Source: Marasmius tenuissimus (taxonomy: Eukaryota > Basidiomycota > Agaricomycetes > Agaricales > Marasmiaceae). From it: 64,000 nucleotides of DNA. Position 1 is the first letter of the stretch. Every line of letters begins with the position of its first letter. The stretch lies in assembly GCA_029532415.1 (NCBI GenBank), contig JAQOTA010000060.1, forward strand, positions 2,046,001-2,110,000, given 5' to 3'. The notes under the pieces are model-generated. The model was not told the DNA's origin and ran no database searches. It worked only from the letters and a program-made list of their open reading frames with translations. Positions 24,340 to 36,182 of the stretch are shown here, one piece after another. The position numbers and the translations under genes were made by a program.

Positions 24340-24975
24340 ATCACGATACCACTGGAACTGGACGTCAGTCACCCAGCAGATCCAGCACCCGCATCTACAC
24401 CCAACTCGGTACCGTTTACAGCTCCGGATGCGATGGAGATTGAGCAAGCCGTAGGACCAGGGCCTAGCCAACTGTTTGCAATTCCCGTCGAAAAACCTGC
24501 CTCTCCCAGCTTACGGGCAGGCAAACTAAGCGACGGGAGGATGAAAGGCCGACCGTCGTGGTACGAACCAGAACCCGCTTACCTTGCCTCCCAGACCACC
24601 ATAATCATGGATTTGACACCTCCCCGTCGTCCCTCAGGTATAATCATAATCGACCTGGATGACTCTGAAGGCGAATTTTTCGAGGACTGGGGCAAAACCC
24701 AAGGTGATATCGAGATATCCCCGGCCCTCCTCCAGTCAATCCGCCAAGATGATATCCTTCGGTCTACGCTTCCGAGCTCTACTGGAGCGTGCGGGCAGGC
24801 ATTGGTTCTGTATCGACCGTTGACGATATGGGACGGGAAGGACGAGGAGAGAATACCGACGCCGATACAGATATCGACATCGGTGGATGTCGAAACCACG
24901 GCAACGGACGTGGACGTCGAACCATGGACCGGAAATCCAACTAAAGCACTCGTACTGTATTTTCATCTTTCTTGA
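24340..24975 (+). pseudogene. Damaged copy of the NLR-partner gene
   Basis: Homologous to 12870-13507. The 5' part is degenerate: relative to the intact gene there is a 7-nt deletion near the FSNMSLD region, giving an in-frame stop upstream, and the basic nuclear-signal region is missing. From the internal ATG at 24433 a 180-codon frame remains (MEIEQAVGPGPSQ...), with the conserved LLQSIRQDDILRSTLPSS and ALVLYRPLTI blocks and a tail changed by loss of the original stop. It could be a shortened functional paralogue; I judge decay more likely. Confidence 0.65.
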
Positions 24976-25823
24976 ATACGCCGACATTGACTACCTCCTA
25001 TCACAAACACCTCCCCCAATCGCCTTGTTATGTATATAGTAAGTCCATGTAGTGTTCATATATTCTTCTCGCTCCGTATTAGTAGTGATAGGTCACTATT
25101 GGAAACGTTGAATAAATTGTAAATAGTCCTATTTGCTGAAACTGAAGGACATGTGAGCCGCGTACAATGAGAATTGAAGACGAGGAGGCGTGGTGGAAAG
25201 GGGAGAGGGAGAAATGTTGCAATCCAAACGCAGGTCGAAATGTACTTGTGGGTTTGTGGGTGCCAATGGGCGCTTTTCGGAAGTTTCGATTCAGGTCGAG
25301 CCTGAGGCCGATGTTGGATCCTCACCACGACATTCAGGCAACACACTGCATTGTCCCTTAGCAGAGTCAATCCTCGTTCATCTTCTGGCTACATTAGCTT
25401 ACGAAAGCGTAACAATGTCATTTAATCCGATTACCGACTGCAGTTGACTAGTAGCACTAGCCTGAGCGCATCTGGAGATGAGGATAGGAATGCAAGTGGG
25501 ATTAACGATAAGTGATGTGAGAATGCTGGCGGTGGTACATGAGGAGACTATCCAAGAGAACGCATCTGTAGATTGCTCATTTTCTTGTCCACTCATCGAC
25601 TTCTGTTTGTAAAGAAGAATAAAGGGGAGGGAGAAGGTCCGTGGGGCCGACCAAGTCAAGTCCACTACCAAACTTCTGATAGACGTAACCACTGCGTCTA
25701 CAAAGCCAACTCCAAAGTTGACGTTGAGGAAGAGGCACAGGCTGATAACGAAGTAGCAAAGATTACAAGTCGATCTGAGTGCAATGATTATTTACTATGG
25801 TGATTGTGACTACTCGGATTCTA
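24976..25823. other. Intergenic region, duplicate of 13508-14339
   Basis: This is the spacer between the damaged partner gene and NLR2. It matches the spacer of copy 1 in patches. No gene is supported. Confidence 0.5.
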
Positions 25824-28342
25824 TCATCCCGAATAGGAGGACTCCAAAGATGCGAAGACGGACACGACTTCGGATTTGAGTTCTTCCCTTTCACAAGCGT
25901 AATGCTCCGGGCAGGTCTACAAGAGAGACTATAGTCAGCCTTGGTTCTTGTGAGATAATCCGGTGCGGATACGTGGACATACCTCAAGCCAATCGAGCAA
26001 TTTGTTTCGATGTACCTTGATCGGATCTTTGTACCACCAGATACTAGGATCTGGAACAAGATACGAAAGTAATATCCGACATTGAGTGAACAGCTCGGGT
26101 CCAAATGCACAATGCTGGAGAAGTGAGGAATCGACTAATCGCACGAACGTCTTGTACGCGGATTGCCAGTATTTTTTTGAAACCCTCGATACGAGATATG
26201 TGACCGTTCGCAGACAAGCTGTCTCGTAACGTTCGTGGAAGCAGGAAGATGATGCAAAGTCTGCGTCCGAGCCACAACGGCAATCTGTGATCATGAACGA
26301 CGAGCATGAACCAAGTTTCTCTAATCTTTCCATCAACTTGCAATAGGAACTGCCGCTGCCTTTGTCATAACCGAAACCCGTGATTGCAAGAATCGCCAAA
26401 TTCTCCAGAGTATCGAATGTGGCGCGATTCTCTTCCGACTCGTCCGGGTCAATCGACGATTCGATGTGAAAACGTTTCGGCCGATTTCTTAAACGGTTAA
26501 TCGTGGTAGTGAGATCCAGGTCGGGAGACTGTTCCAAGTAAACTGCTGCAGCCCAGAACAGATAGATCGGAGAGTGAACGTACGTTCAACGTTTGTAACC
26601 ACGACACCAAACGGTGATCAAATGTTTTATCCCAAGCCTCCTGGCCGTCACATAGGAAAAGGGCGGCAAGCTCCACATTTTGAAGATCCGCTAGCAACTC
26701 CCGACTAGGCCGAGAGAGTCTAACACAAAAACCGATCCAGTCTCGGGACATAACTCTGCTGCAGTTTATGATAGGCTGGTGGAGGCTGCAGGGAACGTCG
26801 GGAGTCAAATAGCGTGAACCGGCTGACATGAAAGATCAGTGAATCTCTTACCTGTCCCGCCTGAGTCTCTCAGTTGAGAGGGCTTGTAGCCACCGCCGCG
26901 CAAGGGGGTCGGTTTGAGCTGCTTTATCAATGAAGAAGATCCCAGAACGAGTCTGATCGAAGAGATAATCGCGGAATGAGGTGTGCGATACTGTGATGCT
27001 TTCCTCGTTTATATCAAGAACAGAGTGCATGGCTCGCAGCGTCATGTCCACATCCCACGGGGTCAAGTCCAGCAAAATCTCGATAAAGTTGGGGGAAAGG
27101 TGTCTATCTCCAATGATGAGGACGGGGGCAAGAACCAAGAGCAATTTCTCGCGATTAGGATTGACGGAAAGGATGAACTGGTACAATCGGTCAAGCTCAG
27201 GGAACGGGGACTTCAATGATGGGTTCCCGGGATTGTAGTCGAGTATAGTGCGAAGTTGGTCCAAAGGGTTGGAGAAGGAACCCTTGACGATCTTCACGGC
27301 GGTCGCGGCGTAGACAAACTGGCTGGAGGAGTTCTGCACAAGCGTCCGTAAATCCCTCTGCGACGGCCATGGAGATGGGAAACGAAGTCGAGAGTACTTG
27401 CGACTTGTACGAATAATCTCGAATTCGTGTCGAAAATATTGCTCTATATCCCGATCCGTCTGATAGCTATCAGTTAACGCCATGCGTTTGGTGATCCGAC
27501 TGAGATCAACCTCATTGAAGGCTTCCTGAATCCATGCCTCCGGACGACTGCAGATAAGGAATTTCAAGGGAGACCAATTCGAAGGCAGCTGTTCGTAGGA
27601 AGACAGGATGATTGAAAGAATGCGCGTTTGTGTGTCCTCGTCGCCACATTCATCCAGACCATCTATAATGACCAGGTTTGGAACCTTTTGTGCCGATTGC
27701 CCCTCAAGTTCCGGCCGTTTTATTTGGAGAGACGGCTTAAAGACGAGCTCTCGGAACTGGTCTTCCAGGTTGGCCTCCAGTATCGTCGGGTCCTGATCGA
27801 TCCGTTCATCGATGAAGGTCCGAAGCAAAGGGAACTTCGATCTCAGGCCAAGTGCAATTGTCAGCACAAGGGCAGAGGGATTGTCTCGCTTGGGGTCCGA
27901 CCTGAAGAAAAAGAAAGACGCTACGAGTCCGTCTTCCTCGCAGGCTTTAGCAACGGTCATCGCGATGGCCGATTTGCCAGTGCCTGCTTTGCCAACGAGC
28001 CAACAGATTGAGGTAGAGGGGTCGCCAGAAGTTCGCCATTCATAGATATCCCCGATAGCTTCCTCGCGAGTCCCTTTGAGACACGATCCCCGAGTCACCT
28101 GCTGCTCTGCTGTGTGGGAAGCTCCTACAGCTGCGACTGTACGCCATAGAGCTTTATGCGCTGCTCAAAGGGATCAGTTAGAGCCTCAATATGTTAAGCT
28201 CAGAAACAATCTCTTTGAACGCACGATTGGAGGACGTTGTGGTAAAGTTCTGTACGAGGTCTCGTCCAATGTGATTGACATTGAGATCGCCTGCTCCGGT
28301 GTGAAGGTTCTGATCTCTGCCATAGTTGATGTTGTGTTGCAT
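25824..28342 (-). CDS. NACHT-domain NLR-like protein, copy 2
   Basis: Five in-phase exons: 28342-28225, 28160-26852, 26785-26584, 26528-25983 and 25916-25824, giving 755 residues. The N-terminus MQHNINYGRDQNLHTGAGD parallels copy 1. Walker A is GKAGTGKS at about 96-103 and Walker B LVIIDGLDECGDEDT. The first exon length (118 nt) and all intron phases equal those of copy 1. The proteins differ by many substitutions and small indels, so the duplication is not very recent. The conserved short last exon (TCPEHYACEREELKSEVV) shows the annotated end is real. Expected role: STAND NTPase sensor in non-self recognition or cell death, by family knowledge. I see no obvious inactivating change. Confidence 0.85.
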
Positions 28343-28389
28343 AATCGCTGGGTGCTAGATCGAGGCGTGTTGTTGCGAGTGGTCCTCGA

Positions 28390-29020
28390 AATGGAGAGGG
28401 GAGGGAGCTGCTAGTAGTGGAAGTCGTCGTCGTCGTCGTCGTAAGAAGACCTTGATTTGTTTGGGTACTGCTGCGTGGTTTACACGAACTCGACATGCTT
28501 GATGCCTCTAATTATATCAACATCAGGCGTTCTTTTCACCGTTCCATAGGTTTCAGTAAGCGCCGCAGAAGCTCCTCAAGAACCTATCCTGGAATAAGTG
28601 GTCAATTTGTAACTTAGCTGACGCCGTTTCGGCGTAAAGTCGATCGATACAGCCATATGACGGTCCCCAAGGTGTGTGCGGCTGCTATGTAGTGCTGGGC
28701 GGTACTAGTAGGACCCGAAAAGTTCATGAGGCTTGGAGCAACACAAGCAGAAGTTGAACAAAAATGCAGACCTTTCGAGAAGGACGGTTGTTTATGAAGC
28801 TCATAAAGAGCGAGTGTAGCGACCGTGGCTTATTTCAGTTGAATCTTTGAACCATTGCAGAGGACTAGAAGTGACTTTGAACAACGCGTGGGGGAGAGAT
28901 AGATGGGCTTCAACTGGACGTAACGTAGTGGTCAGGGTGAGAGCCAGTGTTCAGGGGAAATTCCAGCCCGGGCCGAAACAACGAAGCAAGCGGCCAATGT
29001 TTTCCGTAACCACCACCAGT
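28390..29020. repeat. NLR2 upstream segment, second copy of 21040-21862
   Basis: Contains a GTC/CGT triplet run (about 28425-28441) and the landmarks listed for the partner copy. On the minus strand a short ORF starting at 28496 encodes MSSSCKPRSSTQTNQG and a Thr run, in a different frame from NLR2. It may be the NLR2 leader or an upstream ORF. Confidence 0.65.
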
Positions 29021-30497
29021 AAGGCTCTGGTCTGTCATCTCCTTGTTGCGCGCTCAGGCCTCTTCAAAACACCTCTCTTTAGAGTTCTTTTCGCCGGGAA
29101 TCAGGCTGGAGCCATGACCGTAGATTGCACTTCTTCGTCACATTGGGGTTATGGATAGATCTGGTTTGCATTGATTGGCTCGCTTCTCCTTTGTCTTTAT
29201 GCGCGCTTTGCTCTTCCTACGTCGCGTTCACGTATCTGCTACCAGTCTTGGGATGAGTGGACGTCAAAAAGAAAAACAAGACTGGACAGACATACTCTCC
29301 CGACGGTTCAGTTGTTCGACAACCTGAATCTCAGAGTCCCAAGCATTCGCATCCTTTTGTTTCAACGGATCCTATGGTCTCCTCGAGCTCTCGCTGTGTC
29401 TGAGCGGGATTAGTATCAACCGCTCGACTTTCTCTCTTCCTCAAGCTTCAAAACTCTACAGAATCGCCCGCGAACGCGTCGTCACCGAACACAGCCAACG
29501 CCCGAGCTCTACCTCGAGTACAGTTCATGATCGGAAATGGCCAGGCTTGTCCTCATCCAGCCAATATAATTCTCGATTTACCAGCCTGCCCAGTGCCCGT
29601 CCCGCTGGCCGGGAGGGGTGTTGTGACTCTCGCGGTCTCGTCGAATGTCAGGTCTGGAACGGCCTTCACTCTCGAGAACCTGGCAGATAGGGAGCGTTCA
29701 AGTTATCGGGTGGCCTCGAGGGGGGAGGGCGTAGAGTTAGCGCAGAGATCCGCTTGGAGGGATCGGTGCGGTTCACGAGGATATGGGTGGCTGCTCAGGT
29801 GAATAGAGGTATGTAAGTGCAGTGATCCGCCCCGCTGGCATTGCAACTTGAAGGTTAAAACTGAACCTCACATAGGGTAGGTATATAGAGTTTTTGGTGC
29901 TGAAGTCAGTTTGAGTCGCCTTGCCACGGGGGCCGGTGAACACTGAACATACGGGCCGTGAGCCTCGCCGGATCGATCCAGTGAATCAAATCATCCAAAG
30001 AGAAGGGGTGTCGATGTTTCGGAAGATATTGAACGCCCCGCGGTTCATTCCTTCTCATCGTTACGGTTTCCCGCCCACCTTGACTCCGAGGGTGTTTCTA
30101 TCAGGCCTGCGACGGTACCAACGGGATTCTCAAACCGTCCAACTCGGGCGTTTATGGTTCTAGGTTTCGAGGACGAGAACGAGTTGGAGTAGTATCGCGA
30201 CCGACTGTGTGCTTAATATAGATATGGAAAATAGACGACGTCGTTTGATTTATTTTTTTTTTCTTGACGAGTTGAGAGAGGTAGAGGTCGCTTACAACCG
30301 TTAGAGTGGAAACTCTGAAAAAGCTTGCCATAGGCCGGGGGGAGGCCCGAGAAGGAGGGAAGGATGGGGTTCGTTCTCGTGCATTGAGGGGTGATTGGGG
30401 GTTGGAATCGTGATATCCAGGCCCGACGTGTGGTTCTGCCACCCCAACGAACGATAATTACATCTCGATAAGTCTAGGCCTTCCATATTGGATCTCA
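29021..30497. other. Stretch without a supportable gene
   Basis: About 1.5 kb of single-copy-looking sequence between the NLR2 block and the HAP2 block. Short open frames exist on both strands but show no conserved domain, splice pattern or duplicate to support them. Confidence 0.45.
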
Positions 30498-30648
30498 ATG
30501 CCACTCACAGACTCAGAATCGTCGAGAGGCCGTGCCTTGAAAGACGAGGGGCGAATGATCGTGGGACGATGCCCTCTCAAAGAAACCCCACGAGAAGCGT
30601 TCGGACGACCAGTTCGATTGCCATACAGGACATGGGTTCATTGTCATT

Positions 30649-30942
30649 ATGGAATTCGTACCGGTCGAGGAACACCGGCTGCCCATGTACATGTGGCGAA
30701 CGATTTTTCCAAACCAGAGAAGTACGAACCATACTCCCGGAAGCCCTCGAGAGATATTGTACTACCCGACGTTCTCGCCTGGCGCTCTCAGAGTTCATTC
30801 ACCGAGTCGGAGCTCGCATTCACCGACCACGAAAGGAGAGGAGAGACCAGAACCCGAACACGAGCCTTTTGACTGGTTCACCCACGGCGATGAATGGGTA
30901 CAGCTAGAGGCGGACGAGCCGAGAATGGGGAGAAGGGAGTGA
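30649..30942 (+). CDS. Hypothetical small protein, possibly the end of a spliced gene
   Basis: A 97-codon frame beginning MEFVPVEEHRLPMYMW and ending with an acidic, aromatic tail (EPFDWFTHGDEWVQLEADEP). The composition resembles a real protein C-terminus. Another frame starting at 30498 lies just upstream and could be an earlier exon. No family recognised; weak support. Confidence 0.28.
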   Translation: MEFVPVEEHRLPMYMWRTIFPNQRSTNHTPGSPREILYYPTFSPGALRVHSPSRSSHSPTTKGEERPEPEHEPFDWFTHGDEWVQLEADEPRMGRRE

Positions 30943-30962
30943 GGGACAGGCGGCCCGGAAAC

Positions 30963-30967
30963 CACAC

Positions 30968-31000
<33 letters not shown>
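30963..31000. repeat. (CA)n microsatellite
   Basis: About 19 CA units with one CG interruption near the left end. A simple repeat; the open frames through it are artefacts. Confidence 0.95.
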
Positions 31001-31821
31001 TGAGACACTACGGTGGACCGAGATTCATGTGCCGGTGGTAAGGAAATCCCCCGGTGGCTGGCTGGCGTTACAAGCTGAAGGTAGCTCATAATGTATAACC
31101 CTGTGAAGCCGAAACTCAGAGAGAGAGAAAATCACACAAGTTTTCGACTTGAGAAAAGAATCGAAGGAGCGACATATCGATACCACTGAAACCCAACCTG
31201 AGGGGCGCGGCTGTCTTCCGAGTCTTCCGCCTCACGACATAGTAGATTGGTTTTCCATCGGTGGGTGGTGTCAAAATATCAACGTTGGGAGTAGGTGGCA
31301 GAATCACATTCATGAGCAAAAAGACTGTGGTGGTCATTCAGGCTCAGGACGCGGAGGGAGGACAGCATCAGTCACGGTGCGCGCTTTCGGAGGCTAGGAG
31401 TGGGCTGATTGTCGACAAGGGGGTATCTATCTTGTGGTGACTCGTCGATCGTGTGCTTGATACAGCTTGTAGCTTACAACGAACAAGCGCAGAGAGTGCC
31501 CGAGAAGGAAAGTTGAAGGCTGGCGCTGGGGCCTCGATAAGCAACGTTCTCGTGGTGTTTCCCATCGGTGTTGTCGGACTAGTAGATTGGTGTGTAGAGT
31601 CGTGGAATCAAACGAACGGTGCCCACATCCCGGTGTTCTCCGCAAGTCTAGGCCTTCAACGTTCAACGTTGAATCTTCCAATTGCAGAACGCATAGTTGT
31701 GGGCGAATGAACGCGCGATGATGCCTTCCATGTGAGTAAATAGATAGAGGAAACTGTCGGACGCTGTGTGTGAATCGAATAATGTTCATTCCAACCTGGG
31801 TATTAATACATAGATGACTCT
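31001..31821. other. 3' flank of HAP2, duplicated at 21907-22656
   Basis: No gene is supported. From about 31090 it matches the flank of the HAP2 pseudogene, so the duplication carried the gene with its downstream sequence. Confidence 0.55.
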
Positions 31822-32664
31822 TTAGTTCCCTTGATCAGGATACAACTGCTGTTCGAAATTGAGGGTCGGATGGTGATGACGAGCGTGTGCGTGGGGATGC
31901 GGTACGTGGTGCATCTGGATGCCGTGACGATGGTGTGGATGGGAATGATGGTGAGTGGTGTGAGAATGCTGGTGGTGTTGGTGTTGGTGTGTGGGATAGG
32001 GAGAGGTGAGTGTGACTGGCGCAGAGTTGACGGGCGGTGCTGGTACTGCCTGTGGGGGTGGTTGATGTTGGTGAAGCTGGGAGGGGTGGATGTGAGCGTG
32101 TTGTTGGTAGAGATGGCTTGGGCCTGGCTGTGGTTGTGGTTGTTGTGGTTGGTAGACGTTGACGGGGCTCATGGTCATTGCAGGAGGTTGTTGTTGAGGC
32201 TGCTCCTCGACTTCCTCCTCTACCAATTCTTCTTCTACGTCGTTTTCTGCAGTGTCTTCTTCACCAGGGCTTTTTGGATTGGCAGCCTTTTGAGCAGCTA
32301 CTTCGTCTGCGGTGAGGAACCTTCCACCAGGCCCACGGGGTCGACGCATCGCATGTTTATGTCGAGATTCATGCAAATAGGGCTAAGCAATCCTTATCAG
32401 TAAAAAAATAATGTCGGCTGAGAAATGGAGCACCTTTCGCTGCCTCGATAAGCGATGCACCTCTTCCAACCTGGCCCTCGCAACTCTCCTCTTCAAAATC
32501 CTAAAATACTGCTTTGCATTCACATACAACGGCTCATCGTCGCTGCCCGTCACCTGCTGTACATCTCCTTGTTGTTGTGGCTGTTGGAAGGAATCCTGGT
32601 CGATGTAACTGACGTGTTGGTAAGCATTTGGAGGGAAGAGCTGATCGACGACGGAGGGCTCCAT
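31822..32664 (-). CDS. HAP2: CCAAT-binding factor subunit HAP2 / NF-YA
   Basis: Two exons, 32664-32434 and 32382-31822, joined in phase, 263 residues. The NF-YA core is complete across the splice: the subunit-association helix [19 protein letters not shown], the linker RLSRQRK, and the DNA-binding helix [20 protein letters not shown]. After RFLTADE come an acidic stretch and a Gln/Pro/His-rich tail typical of activation regions. HAP2 binds CCAAT boxes with HAP3 and HAP5 in the nucleus and in fungi controls respiratory, nitrogen and redox genes. Start chosen at the ATG in [12 protein letters not shown]; a CCAAT box on the coding strand lies only 5 bp upstream of it. It is divergent from THO1 with 113 bp between starts. 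A truncated pseudogene lies at 22.7 kb. Confidence 0.92.
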
Positions 32665-32777
32665 CTGTGATTGGCTGGCGTATCGGAGGTAAACGTCGGA
32701 CGAGAGCGAGTAGATAAACAAGAAAGAGGGGCCGTGTGAGATAATCACGTGTACTCTCTTGTCTTTCTCTCTCTCCC
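32665..32777. promoter_or_regulatory. 113-bp bidirectional promoter, HAP2 / THO1
   Basis: The two start codons face away from each other across 113 bp. Within it are ATTGG at 32670-32674 (CCAAT on the HAP2 strand, in the context AGCCAATCA), an E-box CACGTG at 32746-32751, and a CT-rich tract just before the THO1 ATG. The CCAAT box suggests possible HAP autoregulation; that is inference. Confidence 0.6.
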
Positions 32778-33514
32778 ATGGAATCCAAACTCAAGGCGTT
32801 GAAGGTGGTGGACCTGAGGGCTATTCTGACGAATGTGGACCAGGCAGCACCTGCAAAGTCGAACAAGCAGGATCTGATTTCGAGGATATTGGCGTCAAAG
32901 GAGGCGTTGGAGGCGTACAAGAAGGAGCATGAAACCGAGCAGGACGATTTGTTGGCTCCGCCAGAGGAGTGAGTTGTCTGCCTCTGTTCTACACATTTAT
33001 TCTAACTCGCTCTAGTTTGGACTGGATAGAGCCCACTAAACCAGCAGAATCGACGACTAAACCAGAGTCGGCTGCTAAACCAGTCTCAACGTCCAAGCCG
33101 ACTCCAACCCCCGCTGCGCCTCCTCCTGAATCTACCCCCACCACCACCACCGACCCAGAAGAAGAAAAACGCCGAAAACGCGCAGAGCGTTTCGGTATCC
33201 AATACCAACCCGCCCCCACCGCTCCAACCTCCAAATCCACCACCACAACCACCCCGCCCGTCGACGAAGACAAACTAAAAGCCAGAGCAGCTCGTTTCGG
33301 TATCGCCGTCGACGACTCGGGTCATCGCTTAGACGCACCTCCCACAACAAAGTCGTCCAAGAAACGCGCTTCCCCTCAACCACCGACAGAAGAAACAGAC
33401 AGGAAGAAGAAGAGGGCGGAAAAGTTTGGTGTAGAGACCGGTGTTGTCGATGTTGACGATGAGGAAAAGAAGAGGAGGGAGGAGAGGGCGAAGAGGTTTG
33501 GTATAAAGGCCTAG
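32778..33514 (+). CDS. THO1: THO1/SARNP-like SAP-domain mRNP protein
   Basis: Two exons, 32778-32968 and 33016-33514, 229 residues. Residues about 1-45 form a SAP domain (LKVVDLRAILTNV...KSNKQDLISRIL), a DNA/RNA-binding helix-extended loop-helix. A Pro/Thr-rich linker follows. The C-terminal half has the hallmark basic repeats ending in RFGI: KRRKRAERFGIQYQ, KARAARFGIAVDD, KKKRAEKFGV and REERAKRFGIKA. This is the pattern of yeast Tho1 and human SARNP/CIP29, nuclear mRNP proteins that work with the DEAD-box ATPase Sub2/UAP56 in mRNA packaging and export. A tRNA-Glu gene follows 65 bp downstream. The 3' part of this gene plus the tRNA was copied to 39365-39974. Confidence 0.88.
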
Positions 33515-33578
33515 TTAGATTTTCTATCTCTGTTGTAATATCAGACGCACATTCGAGTTGTTGAAAGGAAAAAACAAT

Positions 33579-33676
33579 TCCGTTACAGGGAATCGAACCC
33601 TGGGCTATCGCGTCCGATGCATTATGCGAAAGCGCCTTATGAGAGGCGATAATGTTAGCCACTACACCATAACGGA
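33579..33676 (-). tRNA. tRNA-Glu(CTC), intron-containing
   Basis: On the minus strand the 7-bp acceptor stem TCCGTTA/TAACGGA pairs perfectly. The anticodon stem ATCGC/GCGAT flanks the loop CTCTCA...C, giving anticodon CTC, and the T-arm CAGGG-TTCGATT-CCCTG is perfect. A 27-nt intron sits at the canonical place after position 37. Mature length is 71 nt. Confidence 0.95.
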
Positions 33677-34229
33677 GGTTGGGAAAACTAACGATGAGTA
33701 TGATCATGTTCTGATGGCTTTACTTGTCAAAATGCGTGGTCATGTTCTTCTCTCCCGTACCACGACCATGACCGCGAAATCACGATCCGACCTTTTCTCC
33801 CCCTCTCTGCCAAGTTGAAGGAGATATTCAATACCTGGGCCAATGCCATCAATACAACTCACAAGGGAGATTGATTCCGCAGGCTGGCGGGACACGGTTG
33901 AGACACATCGAGTCGTTTTCGAACGAGTATGTTCAGAGTGTACCCATATGGGCCTGAGCATTCGAGCGCCGTGCACTTTCATCCTTGAGCTTGATTTCTT
34001 TTACTTTTTTCACAATCGTGCTGCTATTCAGTCAGTATGAACCAAACAAAACAACACCTCGTCCTGGGGAAACAGGGTACTTGAATCGGTACGAAACGCG
34101 GGCACCCACAACGCGAGGGCTCAGGCTAATTGAAACACACCAGAGCAGACGGATGTGGGTTTTTTTGGCGAAGGGGGGGGGGGGAGCAAGAGGAGAACAA
34201 CAAAACTTTCGACTACGAGATCATGTATT
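33677..34229. other. Spacer between tRNA-Glu genes
   Basis: No gene seen. The first 60 bp (the tRNA 5' flank) resemble the flank at 34322-34380. It contains a run of 12 G at 34173-34184. Confidence 0.5.
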
Positions 34230-34321
34230 TCCGTTACAGGGAATCGAACCCTGGGCTATCGCGCTCGACCAGATCATTCAATCATGAGAGGCGATAATGT
34301 TAGCCACTACACCATAACGGA
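34230..34321 (-). tRNA. tRNA-Glu(CTC), intron-containing
   Basis: Exon sequence is identical to the copy at 33579-33676. The intron after position 37 is 21 nt and unrelated in sequence to the other introns. Confidence 0.95.
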
Positions 34322-35144
34322 AGTCGGAAGGGCTAACGATTTGTATGATCCTGTTCTGATCATGATGGCTTTGCTTGTCCCGTACTCGTATTGCTTCGAG
34401 TCGATCCCGGTTCGTTTCTTCTTCCCTGACAAAACTGGTAAATAATTCGTTGAAGGCGACGGACGAAATCGTCAAGATTCGACGAAATATAGGCCGATAC
34501 TGAGTACTAACGCCATCAACGCTGATTTTGAAATGATCCCCTATAAACCAATCCAGGTATTCCCATCGGCGACTGGCCTCTTACAGACTGACACAAGGGA
34601 AGCCCAGCCTCGCCGCAATGTGAAAATTAGCAGTACAGCTTCGAGGTCGTAGTAAGTATGCATACCGGACCTTATTCTCAAGGCATGATCGAGTTCCTCG
34701 TTCGGATATCTGAGAAGTCAGTGCCGCGACTGCCCGAGTCGATTCTTGTTGTACACCTGTACAGCTCTTGCCTTTCTTCCAATCGTACTCTCGCTATCGT
34801 TCGCCGTCACCCACTGGATAAGACACACTCGCGCCCTGTGCACGCAACTTAGTGCTGTGCTTTTTTTCTCGGGGGGGGGGTCATGATTATGTCGAACGCT
34901 ATTAGATTCTGGGCACGGAATGTGTACATCCACGGTGCTAGAGCATTTGTCGGGACGACGCCACCCCACCCACTTTTTCTCTTCTCTTCTACGAACATTT
35001 GACGAAGAATTAGCGGGGGATGGCAGATCCTTCAGTTCCGGGCGGGGTAGCTATCGAATTCTCTCACTTACTGTTCGAGGGCTGGGGTCATTGTCGATGA
35101 GAGACCATTCTGGAGAACAAAAACTACATCAGACGTATCCGAGT
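34322..35144. other. Spacer between tRNA-Glu genes
   Basis: No supportable gene. A run of 10 G occurs at 34871-34880. Confidence 0.5.
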
Positions 35145-35242
35145 TCCGTTACAGGGAATCGAACCCTGGGCTATCGCGTCTGGGAGTCCAACATACCAGA
35201 CTTTATGAGAGGCGATAATGTTAGCCACTACACCATAACGGA
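35145..35242 (-). tRNA. tRNA-Glu(CTC), intron-containing
   Basis: Exons are identical to the other copies and all stems are intact. The 27-nt intron differs in sequence from the 27-nt intron of the first copy. Confidence 0.95.
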
Positions 35243-36182
35243 GATGAATGGAACGCCTTTTGTTTTCATATCACCTCGTTCAATACCGAGGGTGAGAAAC
35301 TCGAATCCATTCCCGGACCTTCGAAATCATTCGACTCTTTTCTTTTCCGCCGTTCGAACTTCAAAGGGTCCAAAAATCGCCATCCTCTCGACTCGAGGGA
35401 CATCCCGATATGCCCTCTGTGTCTATGTCCTGTTTTCGGTCACATCCGTTTCGTTGGTGTCGTCGTCGCTGGCTGTCTTCTGTCTACCGAACTTGCGTGC
35501 GTGTCCTCACTTCTAACAAGTTGACTGCGGGGTGTCAACAAAGCTCAAAAACGTTGATGGCCGGGAAGGTGATACGATACCCTCAAGATGAGTTTGTTGC
35601 AAGCGAGCAATTACTGTTTCTGGCGAATTGGCCTGGTCGACTTTTGTTTGTAGTTATCTGGCGATGTCGTTTCAACATTTCCTTTTCTCGAGTTCGTCGT
35701 CCTTGGGCCTTGGCGGCGAGCAGCTCATGCAGTCCTCCATCTTTTCTCTCAAATACCGTGTCAATTTGAGGAAATACTACGCAAGTACTCGTGTACCAAC
35801 TTACTAGATCTGAATTCAACATCTTATCGACCGTTTAATGTGTTTGATTAACGTTGACTGCCAGTCAACAGCTCGCTATGCAGAGGATTGTCTTGGGGGG
35901 ACTATCGGCTCAGGGAGAGGCAGAAGAAGGACGTATGCAAGGTGAGTACCTCCTACCTCCAATCATGCTTATGCTCATCATGTCTGTCTTCCACAGTGTG
36001 GTCTGTGAGTCAGCTAATCATTTTACGCTGGCCTGGTGAGGCAGCCGCGGCGCTTCTGCGCTCTTGTTCCTTCCTCCCTCGAGAATCATAGATATCGAAA
36101 TACCGGTACAGAAAGGTCACAGTCCAACTCTATACCTTCGAGTACAACGTACTACATATTACCAACAACCTCACGTTGTAAG
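35243..36182. other. Stretch without a supportable gene
   Basis: Short frames only. A donor-like/acceptor-like pair near 35940-35997 (GTGAGT...CCACAG) hints at an old exon, but there is no recognisable protein. Confidence 0.4.

Noticed and set aside
30795..31001. ORFs through the CA repeat encoding Cys-Val or His-Thr runs
   Set aside because: Simple translation of a microsatellite.
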